A DNA stretch of 30,882 nt from Deltaproteobacteria bacterium. Lineage in GTDB: Bacteria > Desulfobacterota > DSM-4660 > Desulfatiglandales > Desulfatiglandaceae. The first letter of the stretch is position 1; each line of letters starts with the position of its first letter. The position numbers were made by a program, and so were the translations under genes. Shown piece by piece: positions 1-8,462 of the stretch. Location: assembly GCA_018644785.1 (NCBI GenBank), contig JABGPV010000025.1, positions 1 through 30,882 on the forward strand. Reading direction: 5' to 3'. The notes below the pieces were generated by a model. That model had not been told where the DNA came from, made no database searches, and saw nothing but the letters and a program-made list of their open reading frames with translations.

Positions 1-1001
1 TATGAGAAGTCCGACCCGATGGACCGGCCCAATGCTCTTATGGCGGCAGCGTTGTGGGCGCCGTCAAGGAGGATGGTGGGATTCTCCCTGATGATCTGCA
101 TCCGCCCGGGCCAATCCGCTTTCTTAAGGCCCTCCTGAATCTGATTCGCAGTATGGGGAAATCCTTTTGTTTCGATTCGTTCCAGCATGCCCAGGGCCAG
201 GGCCGCGTTGCGAGCCTGGTGGATTCCCCTGAGCCCCAGGCGCAAGCCTTTTATGTTTCGAGACTGGCCGAAAAAATGAAGGCCGGACGGGGTGCTGCGG
301 TACTTCACGTCTCTGCCCACCCGTCGGAAAGGAGCGCCCCTTTCTTCGGCAACGGCCTGGAGCTGATCGATGATTCGGGGCTGGGTAACGGCCGTTACCA
401 CATCGACCCCACGCTTGATAACCCCTGCCTTTTCCCGGGCAATATGGGAAAGCGTGTTTCCGAGGTATTCCTGGTGTTCCATGCTGATATTGGTAATGCC
501 GGTTACCAGGGGGGTGATCACATTGGTGGCATCGAGCCGTCCGCCCATGCCCACTTCCATGATGGCGATATCCGTTTTTTCCCTCGCAAAATAGAGTATC
601 GCCATTGACGTGACGGCTTCAAAAAAGGTGGGCGGTTCGTCGGGGTTGAAGGCGCTCCTTAATTCGTCAATCAATTCAACTGTTTTCCCTTGGCTGATTT
701 CTTCACCGTTGATGCTGAAGCGTTCCGTAAATCGGACCAGGTGGGGTGAGACATACATGCCGACCCGATACCCTGCCTCCTGCAGGATGGATCCCATAAA
801 GGTGGCCACCGAGCCTTTGCCGTTGGTGCCGGCGATATGGATATAGTTCTGGCCTGAGTGTGGGTTCCCGAATGCCCTCAGCAGATTCTCAGTCTTGGAC
901 AGTCCAAATTTTATACCGAATTTTTGAAGGTTGAAGAGATACCCAATTGCCGATTCGTAGGCTGGGTCATCTTTGTTTTCGGAATGAACGAGAGGTTTCA
1001 T
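1..1001 (-). CDS. folC: Folylpolyglutamate synthase / dihydrofolate synthase FolC, 3' end outside the window
   Basis: This enzyme ligates glutamate to folates and makes dihydrofolate from dihydropteroate, using ATP in the cytoplasm. The reverse strand translates from an ATG at 1001 and stays open to the window edge, giving about 333 residues of a family that is usually 420-450 long, so the C-terminal part is missing. The P-loop is at residues 57-64 (AGTNGKGS), followed by the Mur-ligase-like segments MYVSPHLVRFTE and MEVGMGGRLDATN. The ligase motif LLDGAHN lies close to the edge. The HD-domain gene ends 109 bp upstream on the same strand, so the two could be co-transcribed. The family assignment is very secure. 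The split between FolC and a ligase with only one of the two activities cannot be made from sequence alone. Confidence 0.95.
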   Translation of the reverse strand, partial: MKPLVHSENKDDPAYESAIGYLFNLQKFGIKFGLSKTENLLRAFGNPHSGQNYIHIAGTNGKGSVATFMGSILQEAGYRVGMYVSPHLVRFTERFSINGEEISQGKTVELIDELRSAFNPDEPPTFFEAVTSMAILYFAREKTDIAIMEVGMGGRLDATNVITPLVTGITNISMEHQEYLGNTLSHIAREKAGVIKRGVDVVTAVTQPRIIDQLQAVAEERGAPFRRVGRDVKYRSTPSGLHFFGQSRNIKGLRLGLRGIHQARNAALALGMLERIETKGFPHTANQIQEGLKKADWPGRMQIIRENPTILLDGAHNAAAIRALGRSIGSDFS

Positions 1002-1110
1002 GCTTATCCTGTGTTAGGTTGATCTGAAATCTTACATTAACTATCATTACGGCATATTCGCTAAACTCTGGGTGTTTTGTCAATTGAAAACAGTCGTCAT
1101 TTTCTTTCAC

Positions 1111-1854
1111 TCAGGGCTGCAATGATGACAAGAAACCGCAGGAGAGTTGATTCTTAAGAAAGACAAGACTGGGATGGCTGCTTTTGTTAACCAACATTTT
1201 GGCCACATTTTCACAAATCACGCCCTGTTGGCCCAGATTTGAGATCCAGGTCATGGTTTTGATGGCAAATTCCTTGTCTCTAAAAAACAATTCTCTGGGT
1301 TCATTCAATGTTTTTCCAAGAATTATGGCCGTTTTGGCAAAAAGCTTTCCCTCTCTTTCTTTGAGATGGTCCCTTAATTCATTGAGGTCATTCCTCCTGG
1401 TGAGCACCCTCCTTTTCAGCATATGGGTCATCTTCCAGATATGCCGTACAACGCCCAACATGCCACTCTTATCCAGCACATCAGCATCATGGACGATCCT
1501 GGCCTCTAAGGTCAAATCCTCTCCCCCCGCCTCATGGGCCCCTGCGCATCTGGCAATCATCCGGATTTCATCTTCCGACAGGGCATCAAATTCCCGCAAA
1601 AAGCCCATTGTGAATGCCGCCACCTTTGCGGAATCACTATCATCCCCTTTTGCCAAAAACACGTCATGGACCCAGGCCGTTGCAAGAATCAGAAATTCGT
1701 CTCCCCCTTCCCTTTCCCACAGGTATCTGGCAATTCGATTGACCCGATAAAGGTGTTGGCTTCCATAAGATTTTCCTCCGAAGGCCTCCTGCCAAAACTG
1801 CTGTACGGCCTGCTCACCGATCTTTTTCAGTAATTCCGTTTTTCTGCCATCCAT
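1111..1854 (-). CDS. HD-domain phosphohydrolase-like protein
   Basis: A 247-residue protein with an HD-superfamily metal-binding core: H34, the doublet H63-D64 (WVHD), H107 (AGAHE) and an Asp near 123-125 (IVHDAD). HD proteins hydrolyse phosphate esters or nucleotides with divalent metals. The spacing resembles the YedJ-type group of HD hydrolases, whose natural substrates are mostly unknown. No signal peptide or membrane segment is visible, so it should be cytoplasmic. The last 70 residues or so carry no motif I recognise. It is divergent from the URO-D gene at 2039, with 184 bp between them. The HD superfamily call is firm; no substrate is proposed. Confidence 0.8.
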   Translation of the reverse strand: MDGRKTELLKKIGEQAVQQFWQEAFGGKSYGSQHLYRVNRIARYLWEREGGDEFLILATAWVHDVFLAKGDDSDSAKVAAFTMGFLREFDALSEDEIRMIARCAGAHEAGGEDLTLEARIVHDADVLDKSGMLGVVRHIWKMTHMLKRRVLTRRNDLNELRDHLKEREGKLFAKTAIILGKTLNEPRELFFRDKEFAIKTMTWISNLGQQGVICENVAKMLVNKSSHPSLVFLKNQLSCGFLSSLQP

Positions 1855-2038
1855 ATGTATTGTACCCGGCTTTGTATTGGGCAGGTGAATTCTTCTGCGG
1901 AACAGTATATGGAAGGGGAGGCAACGTAAAGCTTTTTCCCTGAGAGTTAAAGGAAAATATTTGCCGCGAAGGTCTAATGATGATACTTTATTTCAAAAAG
2001 TATCCGTAGTTTAAAGAACCTGAAAAGGGGTTTGTATC

Positions 2039-3106
2039 GTGGCAATGTTGAAATTCAGCGGCCAAAGGATGAACCAGGGTGAAAGGATCGAGACGCTCTT
2101 GCGGGGCCAGTCTGTTGACCACGTGGGTCTATACCTCTTTGCACGAGGATTTTGTGCCAAGAACACGGGCATATCACTCGGGGAGTTTTACGCAGACGCC
2201 GAGAAGAGTCTGGAAGCCCAAGTCTGGACCGCGCAGATGTACGGGAATGATGAAAACCTGAAGTTCGGTTTTGCATCTTCTGTTGCATGGGATTTCGGCG
2301 GTGAGATCAAGATGCCCTCTGCCGAGTTTGACCAGACACCTATGGTCGTTCGATATCCTGTGCAGTCTGAAGAGGAAGGATGGAATCTTGAAATCCCACA
2401 CGTAAAGAGGGCAGGCATGGTGCCGCTGAACATGGAATTTTGCCGGTTGCAGGAAAAACAGGGCCTAGTACAAACGATTAGTATCGGTGCCCCCTTCATG
2501 AATGCAGCGAATGTGTGCGGTCTTGAGAACTTGTTAAGGTGGATGTTCAAAAAACCGGATCTGGCACATCGGCTTCTCCGATTGGCTACGGACTATGGCA
2601 TTCAGCTTGCTCGGTATTGGGTGGAAACCTTCGGTCCTGAAAACATTGAATTTCGCACATCAACGCCCACATCATCCAATCAGGTCATTTCTCCAAAGCA
2701 TTTTAAGGCGTTTTCTCTTCCCTACCTGAAAGAGCTTCATGAGAAAGTGTTGGCTATGGGTGTCCGGTATATGTACACGCACATCTGCGGAGACCAAAAC
2801 CTGAACCTGCCGTATTACAGACAAGTCCCGTTTGGCGACCCGGGTATTGCGAGCTTTGGCCACGAAGTGGATCTGACAAAGGCCATCGAGTTCTTGGGAG
2901 ACAGGTGTATTATTGTGGGCAACGTGGAACCACGGGTAATCCTGATGGGCACTCCTGATGAAGTCTATGGCATATCCAAAGAATGCATTGAAAAGGGGAA
3001 AAAAGCCAAAAGAGGCTTTATGTTAGGACCCGGTTGCGAGCTCCCGCCCACGGCGCCTGCCTGCAATGTATGGGCCATGAGAAAAGCCGTCGATGACTTT
3101 GGATAG
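2039..3106 (+). CDS. Uroporphyrinogen decarboxylase (URO-D) family protein, MtaA-like methyltransferase type
   Basis: A 355-residue URO-D-fold protein. Inside the fold it carries H248-x-C250 (THICG) and C333 (GPGCELPP), the His-x-Cys...Cys zinc pattern of MtaA/MtbA-type methylcobamide:thiol methyltransferases. True HemE proteins lack this pattern. It therefore more likely moves a methyl group between a corrinoid protein and a thiol or other acceptor than makes heme. No corrinoid protein or MtaB/MtrH-type partner lies in the window. The start is GTG at 2039 with AAAAGGGG about 9 nt upstream; ATG at 2045 is in frame and possible. The gene stands alone on the plus strand and converges on the molybdopterin oxidoreductase with a 17-bp gap. 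Confidence 0.82.
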   Translation: MAMLKFSGQRMNQGERIETLLRGQSVDHVGLYLFARGFCAKNTGISLGEFYADAEKSLEAQVWTAQMYGNDENLKFGFASSVAWDFGGEIKMPSAEFDQTPMVVRYPVQSEEEGWNLEIPHVKRAGMVPLNMEFCRLQEKQGLVQTISIGAPFMNAANVCGLENLLRWMFKKPDLAHRLLRLATDYGIQLARYWVETFGPENIEFRTSTPTSSNQVISPKHFKAFSLPYLKELHEKVLAMGVRYMYTHICGDQNLNLPYYRQVPFGDPGIASFGHEVDLTKAIEFLGDRCIIVGNVEPRVILMGTPDEVYGISKECIEKGKKAKRGFMLGPGCELPPTAPACNVWAMRKAVDDFG

Positions 3107-3123
3107 GACCTGGGAATTCAGTG

Positions 3124-5265
3124 TCAATGGCGTTTTTTCACATCGCAAAGTAACGCCTTGTATACGGGGAATCCCGAAATAGGATCGCGATTTTCAAGGT
3201 CGGTCAGATAGTTGGCGTTGGCTTCCCGCCACGGTGCGGCATGGATGGGGCTCCCGCCGCCCACATTCACCTCCACCTGTCCCGCCATCACGTCGTCTGT
3301 CACTTTGGCCCAAAAACCCACGCGACCCCTGGGCGATTCAACCCATACCCTGCCCTGATTTTCAATGCCTCTCTCTTTCGCATCCAACGGGTGAATCAGA
3401 ACCTGGGGTTTGGGTTGCAGCTTCAACAATCCCGGAATATTCAGATGCTGTGATCGAAACGTCGACTGGATTCTGGCCCCGCTGTTGAACACCAGCGGAT
3501 ACTTTTCACAAAGTTCGGGGCTGCTCAATGGACTTTCAGTGGGCTCCACGTAAACGGGCAAGCCATCATAACCGTATTTTTCCAACAGACTTGATACGAG
3601 TTCTATTTTCCCTGAAGGCGTATTGAATCCCGGTTCCCCTCCCTTTCGTAAAAGGCCTTTGGCGTATTTTCGGTATTCCTGTTTGCCCGCATCATATTTG
3701 ACGCCTTCCGGATTTGCTTTCAATTCCGCCAAGGATACGGGGCCGGATTGAAAGACAAATTTGAGACGATCCGCTTCTGTTGACGGGAAAAGATCCCCAT
3801 ACCCAAGCCCTTTGGCCAATTCCACCAAAAATGTGTATCCGGATTTTGCCTCTTCTATGGGATCGATCACCCTCTGCCGCAACTGACAGTATCCCCCTGG
3901 ATATTTTTGATACCCTACGTTTTCGTAATTGGTTGTGGCGGGAAGCACCATATCCGCGTACATGGCGTCGGCCGTCATGAATCTGTCGAATACCACCATG
4001 AAATCGAGCTTTCTAAAACATTTTTTCCATATTTCCGGATCGGGCAAACTGGTTAAAAGTGACGCACCGAAAACCAGCAGGGATTTAACGGGGTAGGGTT
4101 CACCTCGCAGAATTGCCCGGGGAGCTTCCATGAATTGTGCCGAATTTAGAATATCGCAAAAAAACGGGTACTTGTCTGCTCCAATCGGTTTGATATCTTG
4201 GGGTGGTTCCAACTTGATGCGCGGGAATTTCACGGGACTGGGTGGCCTGAACATGAGTCCGCCTTGCACATCCATATTGCCCGTTATAGCCCAGAGACAC
4301 AACACGGCCCTGATGCTTTGAACACCGCTGTTGCTGTATTCAAGTCCCGTGTACATAAGCAGCGATGCGCCTTTGGCGCTCGCAATGGATCGCGCCAAGG
4401 CGACAATGGTCTCCCGAGGCACGCGCGTGATTTTTTCGACCTTTTCCGGAGGGAACTCTTTTGCATAGTCCCGAAGGGCCTCGAAGCCCAAAGTCCAGTC
4501 CCGCACAAAATTTTCGTCATGGCGATTTTCGTTCACAATGACATTGATCATGCTCAGAGCCAATGCGCCGTCCGTACCGGGACGGATGCCGATCCATTGG
4601 TCCGCCTTTTTCGCCATATGGGATCGCATGGGGTCGATGACGACGATTCTGGCGCCCCGCTTCTTGGCAGCCAGGATCTTCTTCACCTTGTTGGGCGGTG
4701 AGTCCGTGGGCGGGTTGGCACCCCATATCACCACCAGATCCGTTTTGGCAAAATCCGGGTAAAGCGCATGCATGGTATTCCCGACGGTCGGTATGCCCGC
4801 AAGGAGATTATAAGATACGGAGCAAATGGAAGAAACGCCCGTACCGTTGGGTGAGCCAAAGGGATATAAAAATCCGGTGACGCCTTTACTGGTGGGATCC
4901 GGGGCCCCGAAGACATCCACAAGGTTCGTGTCGAAACTGCCGCGGCCAAAGTAGCTCATAACGGCTTGCGCGCCGTATTCATTCTTGATTTTTCCAAATG
5001 TATGGACAATGCGGTCCAAGGCGTCATCCCAGGTGATTCGTTCAAATTTCCCTTCACCCTTTTCGCCCACACGGCGTAAAGGGTACTTCAAACGGTCCCT
5101 GGAATAGATGATTTCCTTTGAATGAAGCCCGCGAACACACACCACTCCCATGGGATGGTTCTTGATAGGTAAAATTTTTTCGACTTTACCGTCCACCAGT
5201 ACCACATTCACACCACATCCGCCGGGGCAAATACCGCATATGCCGGCTACTGTTTCCTTCGTCAT
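3124..5265 (-). CDS. Molybdopterin-dependent oxidoreductase, DMSO-reductase family catalytic subunit
   Basis: A 713-residue catalytic subunit of the bis-MGD family. The N-terminal [4Fe-4S] site is C10, C13, C17 and C43. C148 (SSICSVSY) sits where the Mo/W ligand Cys or Sec occurs in polysulfide/thiosulfate-reductase and formate-dehydrogenase relatives. WGANPPTDSP and IVVIDPMRS are typical pterin-binding stretches, and the C-terminal molydop-binding domain is present (LVFNSGARIQSTFRSQH). No twin-arginine signal is visible, so it should be cytoplasmic. This differs from respiratory Psr/Phs enzymes, which are exported. No ferredoxin-like or membrane subunit is adjacent. It is the last gene of the twelve-gene run, 74 bp after the XRE regulator. 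The ATG at 5265 has AAGGGA upstream. The substrate is unknown. Confidence 0.9.
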   Translation of the reverse strand: MTKETVAGICGICPGGCGVNVVLVDGKVEKILPIKNHPMGVVCVRGLHSKEIIYSRDRLKYPLRRVGEKGEGKFERITWDDALDRIVHTFGKIKNEYGAQAVMSYFGRGSFDTNLVDVFGAPDPTSKGVTGFLYPFGSPNGTGVSSICSVSYNLLAGIPTVGNTMHALYPDFAKTDLVVIWGANPPTDSPPNKVKKILAAKKRGARIVVIDPMRSHMAKKADQWIGIRPGTDGALALSMINVIVNENRHDENFVRDWTLGFEALRDYAKEFPPEKVEKITRVPRETIVALARSIASAKGASLLMYTGLEYSNSGVQSIRAVLCLWAITGNMDVQGGLMFRPPSPVKFPRIKLEPPQDIKPIGADKYPFFCDILNSAQFMEAPRAILRGEPYPVKSLLVFGASLLTSLPDPEIWKKCFRKLDFMVVFDRFMTADAMYADMVLPATTNYENVGYQKYPGGYCQLRQRVIDPIEEAKSGYTFLVELAKGLGYGDLFPSTEADRLKFVFQSGPVSLAELKANPEGVKYDAGKQEYRKYAKGLLRKGGEPGFNTPSGKIELVSSLLEKYGYDGLPVYVEPTESPLSSPELCEKYPLVFNSGARIQSTFRSQHLNIPGLLKLQPKPQVLIHPLDAKERGIENQGRVWVESPRGRVGFWAKVTDDVMAGQVEVNVGGGSPIHAAPWREANANYLTDLENRDPISGFPVYKALLCDVKKRH

Positions 5266-5339
5266 ATTGATCCCTTTTAATGTTTCTCAGATCGGAAGTC
5301 ATTTCATGCTGCTTTTTAAAAGGTGATCCGTCTGCACCC

Positions 5340-5906
5340 TCACAATCTTTTGTAGTTATACATGATAGCAAGAAGTCTTGCTTTCTTTTTTCCCACGCTG
5401 TGGCCGTAATGCGGCACCCCCGAATCGAAGTACACGGAATCCCCCTGTTCCATCATGTAACTCTTGCCGTCATAGAAGAACTCATGGCGGCCCGCCAGCA
5501 CATAGAGCAACTCTTCCCCTTCATGTTGGAAAACCCCCTCTTCCTCAAAGGCGGGCTCAATGATATAGGGGATCATATTTTTACCGGGTTTATTTGAAGC
5601 AAGCGCTTCATAACTGTATCCGTAAAAAACCCCTGCCGTCTCTACGATCTCCCCCTTTCCGGATTCGGTAAAGGTGATTCGGAGGTCAATATCTTTTTCC
5701 TCGTTTTCCTTGAGAAGGAAATTGACGTCGACTTCAAGAGCACCCGCGATCCTGTTCAAGGTAGAATAAGGTGGTGCCTTTTTGGATCGTTCGATTTTGG
5801 ATAGGTAACTTTTGGTTAGGCCCGCAAGATCAGCAAGCTCCTGAAGCGTCATTTTTTTCTTTTCACGAAGCGTTCTGATATTCTGAGCGATCCAAGCCTC
5901 TTGCAT
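5340..5906 (-). CDS. XRE-family transcriptional regulator with C-terminal cupin domain
   Basis: A 188-residue two-domain regulator. Residues 8-62 form a Cro/CI-type helix-turn-helix (LTKSYLSKIERSKKAPPYST). Residues 110-180 form a cupin barrel with HEGEELLYVLAGRHEF and a GVPHYGHS segment, which could bind a small ligand or metal. Proteins of this layout usually control neighbouring catabolic or transport genes. It lies inside the minus-strand gene run between the GGR-like flavoprotein (49 bp) and the molybdopterin oxidoreductase (74 bp). It probably controls the run it sits in; that is an inference from position. The ATG at 5906 follows an AAGGAGAA ribosome-binding site. Confidence 0.92.
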   Translation of the reverse strand: MQEAWIAQNIRTLREKKKMTLQELADLAGLTKSYLSKIERSKKAPPYSTLNRIAGALEVDVNFLLKENEEKDIDLRITFTESGKGEIVETAGVFYGYSYEALASNKPGKNMIPYIIEPAFEEEGVFQHEGEELLYVLAGRHEFFYDGKSYMMEQGDSVYFDSGVPHYGHSVGKKKARLLAIMYNYKRL

Positions 5907-5955
5907 CGGTTTCTCCTTGATTCGGACGGTTGGGACCTGCCCGAGTTGACGCGGA

Positions 5956-7059
5956 TTACCTTTCCTGAATGGTCAGGGTTTCCCGGTAAGCATCTCTCAG
6001 TGCCTTTGCCAATAAATCCTGCCCACCATCTGATGCAACCTTCAACGCATCTTGAACCTTACAGAGCCGCCCAATGGTTTCCAATATGGGTTCGAGGCTT
6101 CTTAGGTATGAAGATGCAGCCTGGGTTTCATCGTCGAAATGTTTGATAATGGCGTCCGATGCCTGAATGCCGCTTCTAAGAGCGGAACCGATGCCCTCAA
6201 AGGTGATGGGCAGTATGAGTCCCCCTGCATCGCCGATGAGCAGAACGTTCCTGTCTGCCGGCTTGAACGCCCCTGACAGCAGGTCATCGTGCAACAGGGC
6301 GATGGTGCAGCCGTCCTTCCAGATCGGTTTTGTGTCAGGGTCAAAACCATAGGGCGAAAGGGTTTTTCCGATTTCGCCTCGGAGTTCACTGAGTCCCGAG
6401 CCCTCGATCAGGAATACATCGTCTTTGTGATTCACGTTAAACCGTGGGCGAGGAAGACTTTTTGGGAAAAACCAGTGGAAGATGTCTTTTGGCAGATCCA
6501 ATGACCCCCCATAGCATTCCCGGATGGGTCCTGAAAAGCGAACCTTCAGTTTTGGGAAGATGGATCTGCGGACAACGGAAGCGGCGCCGTCGGCCCCGAC
6601 GACGAATCGTGCATGCAGGTTTTCGGTCTTCCCCTCTTTTTTGAGAATCACCTGGCAGCCGCCGTTTTCAGTCTCTATGCCTGAAACACGAACGCCCTCC
6701 CTCAAGATGACACCGCTTTTAACCGCCCCCTGGACCATCCAGAAATCAAGATCCTTTCTCCATGAAAGCGCTGTGGGCCATTTCAGCGTTTGAACTGCTG
6801 CATCGCCCACATAAAATCGATGACCTGAAAGTAACGGCGGGTCCGTAAGCACGGATGGGGGAATGTCTCCGAACTCCTGCTGAATTATCTCCAGGGCCCA
6901 CTGCCCCATGATCATTCCGGAACAGACTTTGTCCCGGGGCAGTTCTTTTTTCTCGATCAACAGGGTGTTCAGACCGCGCTCTGCGCAGCGTTTGGCGGCG
7001 GCCGCCCCTCCGGGTCCGGCCCCCACCACGATGACGTCAAAAAACTGGGAATCGTTCAT
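5956..7059 (-). CDS. FAD-dependent oxidoreductase of the geranylgeranyl-reductase / FixC family
   Basis: A 367-residue flavoprotein. The N-terminal Rossmann motif GAGPGG is at residues 13-18 and the FAD ribose-binding Glu follows (LLIEKKELPRDKVCSG). A central GADGAASVVRR and a C-terminal GDAGGLILPITFEGIG complete the GGR/FixC pattern. Family members reduce isoprenoid double bonds or act as ETF:quinone-oxidoreductase-like electron carriers. There is no C-terminal ferredoxin domain here, so a separate electron donor is needed. A polar, acidic CoA-ligase and carboxyltransferase context makes lipid reduction less obvious than electron transfer. The start at 7059 has a strong GAGGAGG site, and the gene is 20 bp downstream of the carboxyltransferase gene. 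Confidence 0.88.
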   Translation of the reverse strand: MNDSQFFDVIVVGAGPGGAAAAKRCAERGLNTLLIEKKELPRDKVCSGMIMGQWALEIIQQEFGDIPPSVLTDPPLLSGHRFYVGDAAVQTLKWPTALSWRKDLDFWMVQGAVKSGVILREGVRVSGIETENGGCQVILKKEGKTENLHARFVVGADGAASVVRRSIFPKLKVRFSGPIRECYGGSLDLPKDIFHWFFPKSLPRPRFNVNHKDDVFLIEGSGLSELRGEIGKTLSPYGFDPDTKPIWKDGCTIALLHDDLLSGAFKPADRNVLLIGDAGGLILPITFEGIGSALRSGIQASDAIIKHFDDETQAASSYLRSLEPILETIGRLCKVQDALKVASDGGQDLLAKALRDAYRETLTIQER

Positions 7060-7079
7060 ATTGATGCCTCCTCGTTAAT

Positions 7080-8444
7080 TTAGGAATATTCGGTATTGAT
7101 GGGGCCTGCCGCCAGCATCTCCTCTATTTCCTTCTGTTTCAGGGAATAGCGGAGCAGAAATTCCTCATCGGATGCGCTCGAAGCGATATCATGTGTCTTT
7201 CGCAGTTCCGCCAGTGTCGGCTGCGGACGTTCTTCAAGTCTCATCTTTTTCGTCTTTTTGAGGTCGTGTATCCTGTCCAGAACCTCTGGGTCCACGGGCG
7301 CGGGAGGATCTCCGAAATAACCCAGGACATACTGAATAACACCATCGGGCACCATCTTGTAACGCTTGCCCGAAATGACGTTCATGGATGCCTGGGTGGC
7401 CACAAACTGGCTGAGCGGGGTCACCATGATGGGATAGCCCAGTTCCTCGCGCACCTGCTTGATCTCCGCCATCACTTCGGGGAGTCTGTGCGCCATTCCA
7501 CCCTCTGCCAGCTGTCTTTTAAGTGTGGAAACCATCCCTCCCGGAACCTGGTGCTCATAGTAGGCTGGATCATAATTCACCGGTTTCCCGGGCTCCCTTC
7601 CTTCTTTCTCCGCAATCCGGTACAATTTTTCGGATGCCGTCTTCAGGGCCTTCTTATCCATCCGGTTCATGTAGCCTAAATCGCCGATTTTTTCCATCAT
7701 CTCGAAGATTGATGGCTGCGAAGTCCCGTCCGCCAGGGGTGGAATGGCCGTATGAAGAATATGGATTCCCTGACGAACGGCTTCCGAATACACTTCCGGT
7801 CCAAGACCTGCGCTGCAATGGGTATGAATCTCCAGCGGTTTGCCGTTCAGATTTTCCCGGATGATCGGGACCAGGGTTTTCACGCGGTCCGGCGTAAGAA
7901 GCCCTCCCTGATCCTTGAGATATACCGTATCAACATCCGGGCAGGCCACAATTGCCCGGGTCTTTTCACGGTAGTAATCATCCGTGTGAACCGGGCTTAT
8001 GGAATAGGAAAGTGCCACCACGAATTCCTCGATGCCGGCCTGCTTGGCCATCCTGGCATTCTTTGATATGACATTGATGTCATGGGCCGCATCGATAAGC
8101 CATACCCTTCGGATGCCGTTGGCGGCCACGGTCCGCATCACCAGTTCCATAATGGCATCCGGAGACCAGATGAACCCGATGAACCGCCTTCCCGTGGTGC
8201 CGAAGCTGAGAGGCGTATCCGGCATGGCCTCGGCTGCAAGGCGGATCTTTTCAAAGGGATTTTCCTTGTGGTACTTAACGGACACACCGATGTGAATGCT
8301 GCTGGTAAAATCAATGGCCTTGAAACCGACCCGGTTCATGTCTTTTGCCACCTTCAAGACCATTGCGGCGGTAAGACCCGTGGCATCCCAAAGGCTCTGG
8401 TTGCCGTCTCTCAGGGTGGTGTCCACAAAACGTATTTCTTTCAT
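7080..8444 (-). CDS. Carboxyltransferase-domain protein, PycB/OadA-like, lacking a biotinyl domain
   Basis: A 454-residue HMGL-like TIM-barrel protein related to the carboxyltransferase (CT) part of pyruvate carboxylase and oxaloacetate decarboxylase. D8 (DTTLRDGNQS), H207 and H209 (HTHCSAG) are the expected metal ligands, and K177 (VYLKDQGGL) is in the place of the carbamylated lysine. The GTSQPS segment is also conserved. The family usually has AHQS where this protein has GNQS. It ends after the PYC-OADA domain, without the EAMKM biotin-attachment sequence. No biotin carboxylase or carrier gene is in the window, so it needs partners elsewhere or works in a different way. The ATG at 8444 has a GAGGAG site and lies 18 bp from the PaaK-like gene. 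Confidence 0.88.
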   Translation of the reverse strand: MKEIRFVDTTLRDGNQSLWDATGLTAAMVLKVAKDMNRVGFKAIDFTSSIHIGVSVKYHKENPFEKIRLAAEAMPDTPLSFGTTGRRFIGFIWSPDAIMELVMRTVAANGIRRVWLIDAAHDINVISKNARMAKQAGIEEFVVALSYSISPVHTDDYYREKTRAIVACPDVDTVYLKDQGGLLTPDRVKTLVPIIRENLNGKPLEIHTHCSAGLGPEVYSEAVRQGIHILHTAIPPLADGTSQPSIFEMMEKIGDLGYMNRMDKKALKTASEKLYRIAEKEGREPGKPVNYDPAYYEHQVPGGMVSTLKRQLAEGGMAHRLPEVMAEIKQVREELGYPIMVTPLSQFVATQASMNVISGKRYKMVPDGVIQYVLGYFGDPPAPVDPEVLDRIHDLKKTKKMRLEERPQPTLAELRKTHDIASSASDEEFLLRYSLKQKEIEEMLAAGPINTEYS

Positions 8445-8462
8445 GGTTCTCCTCAGCCCTGC

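Noticed and set aside
54..608. Plus-strand open frame of 184 codons at the left end
   Set aside because: It is antisense to folC, whose P-loop, SPHLVRFTE and DGAHN motifs are clear on the minus strand.
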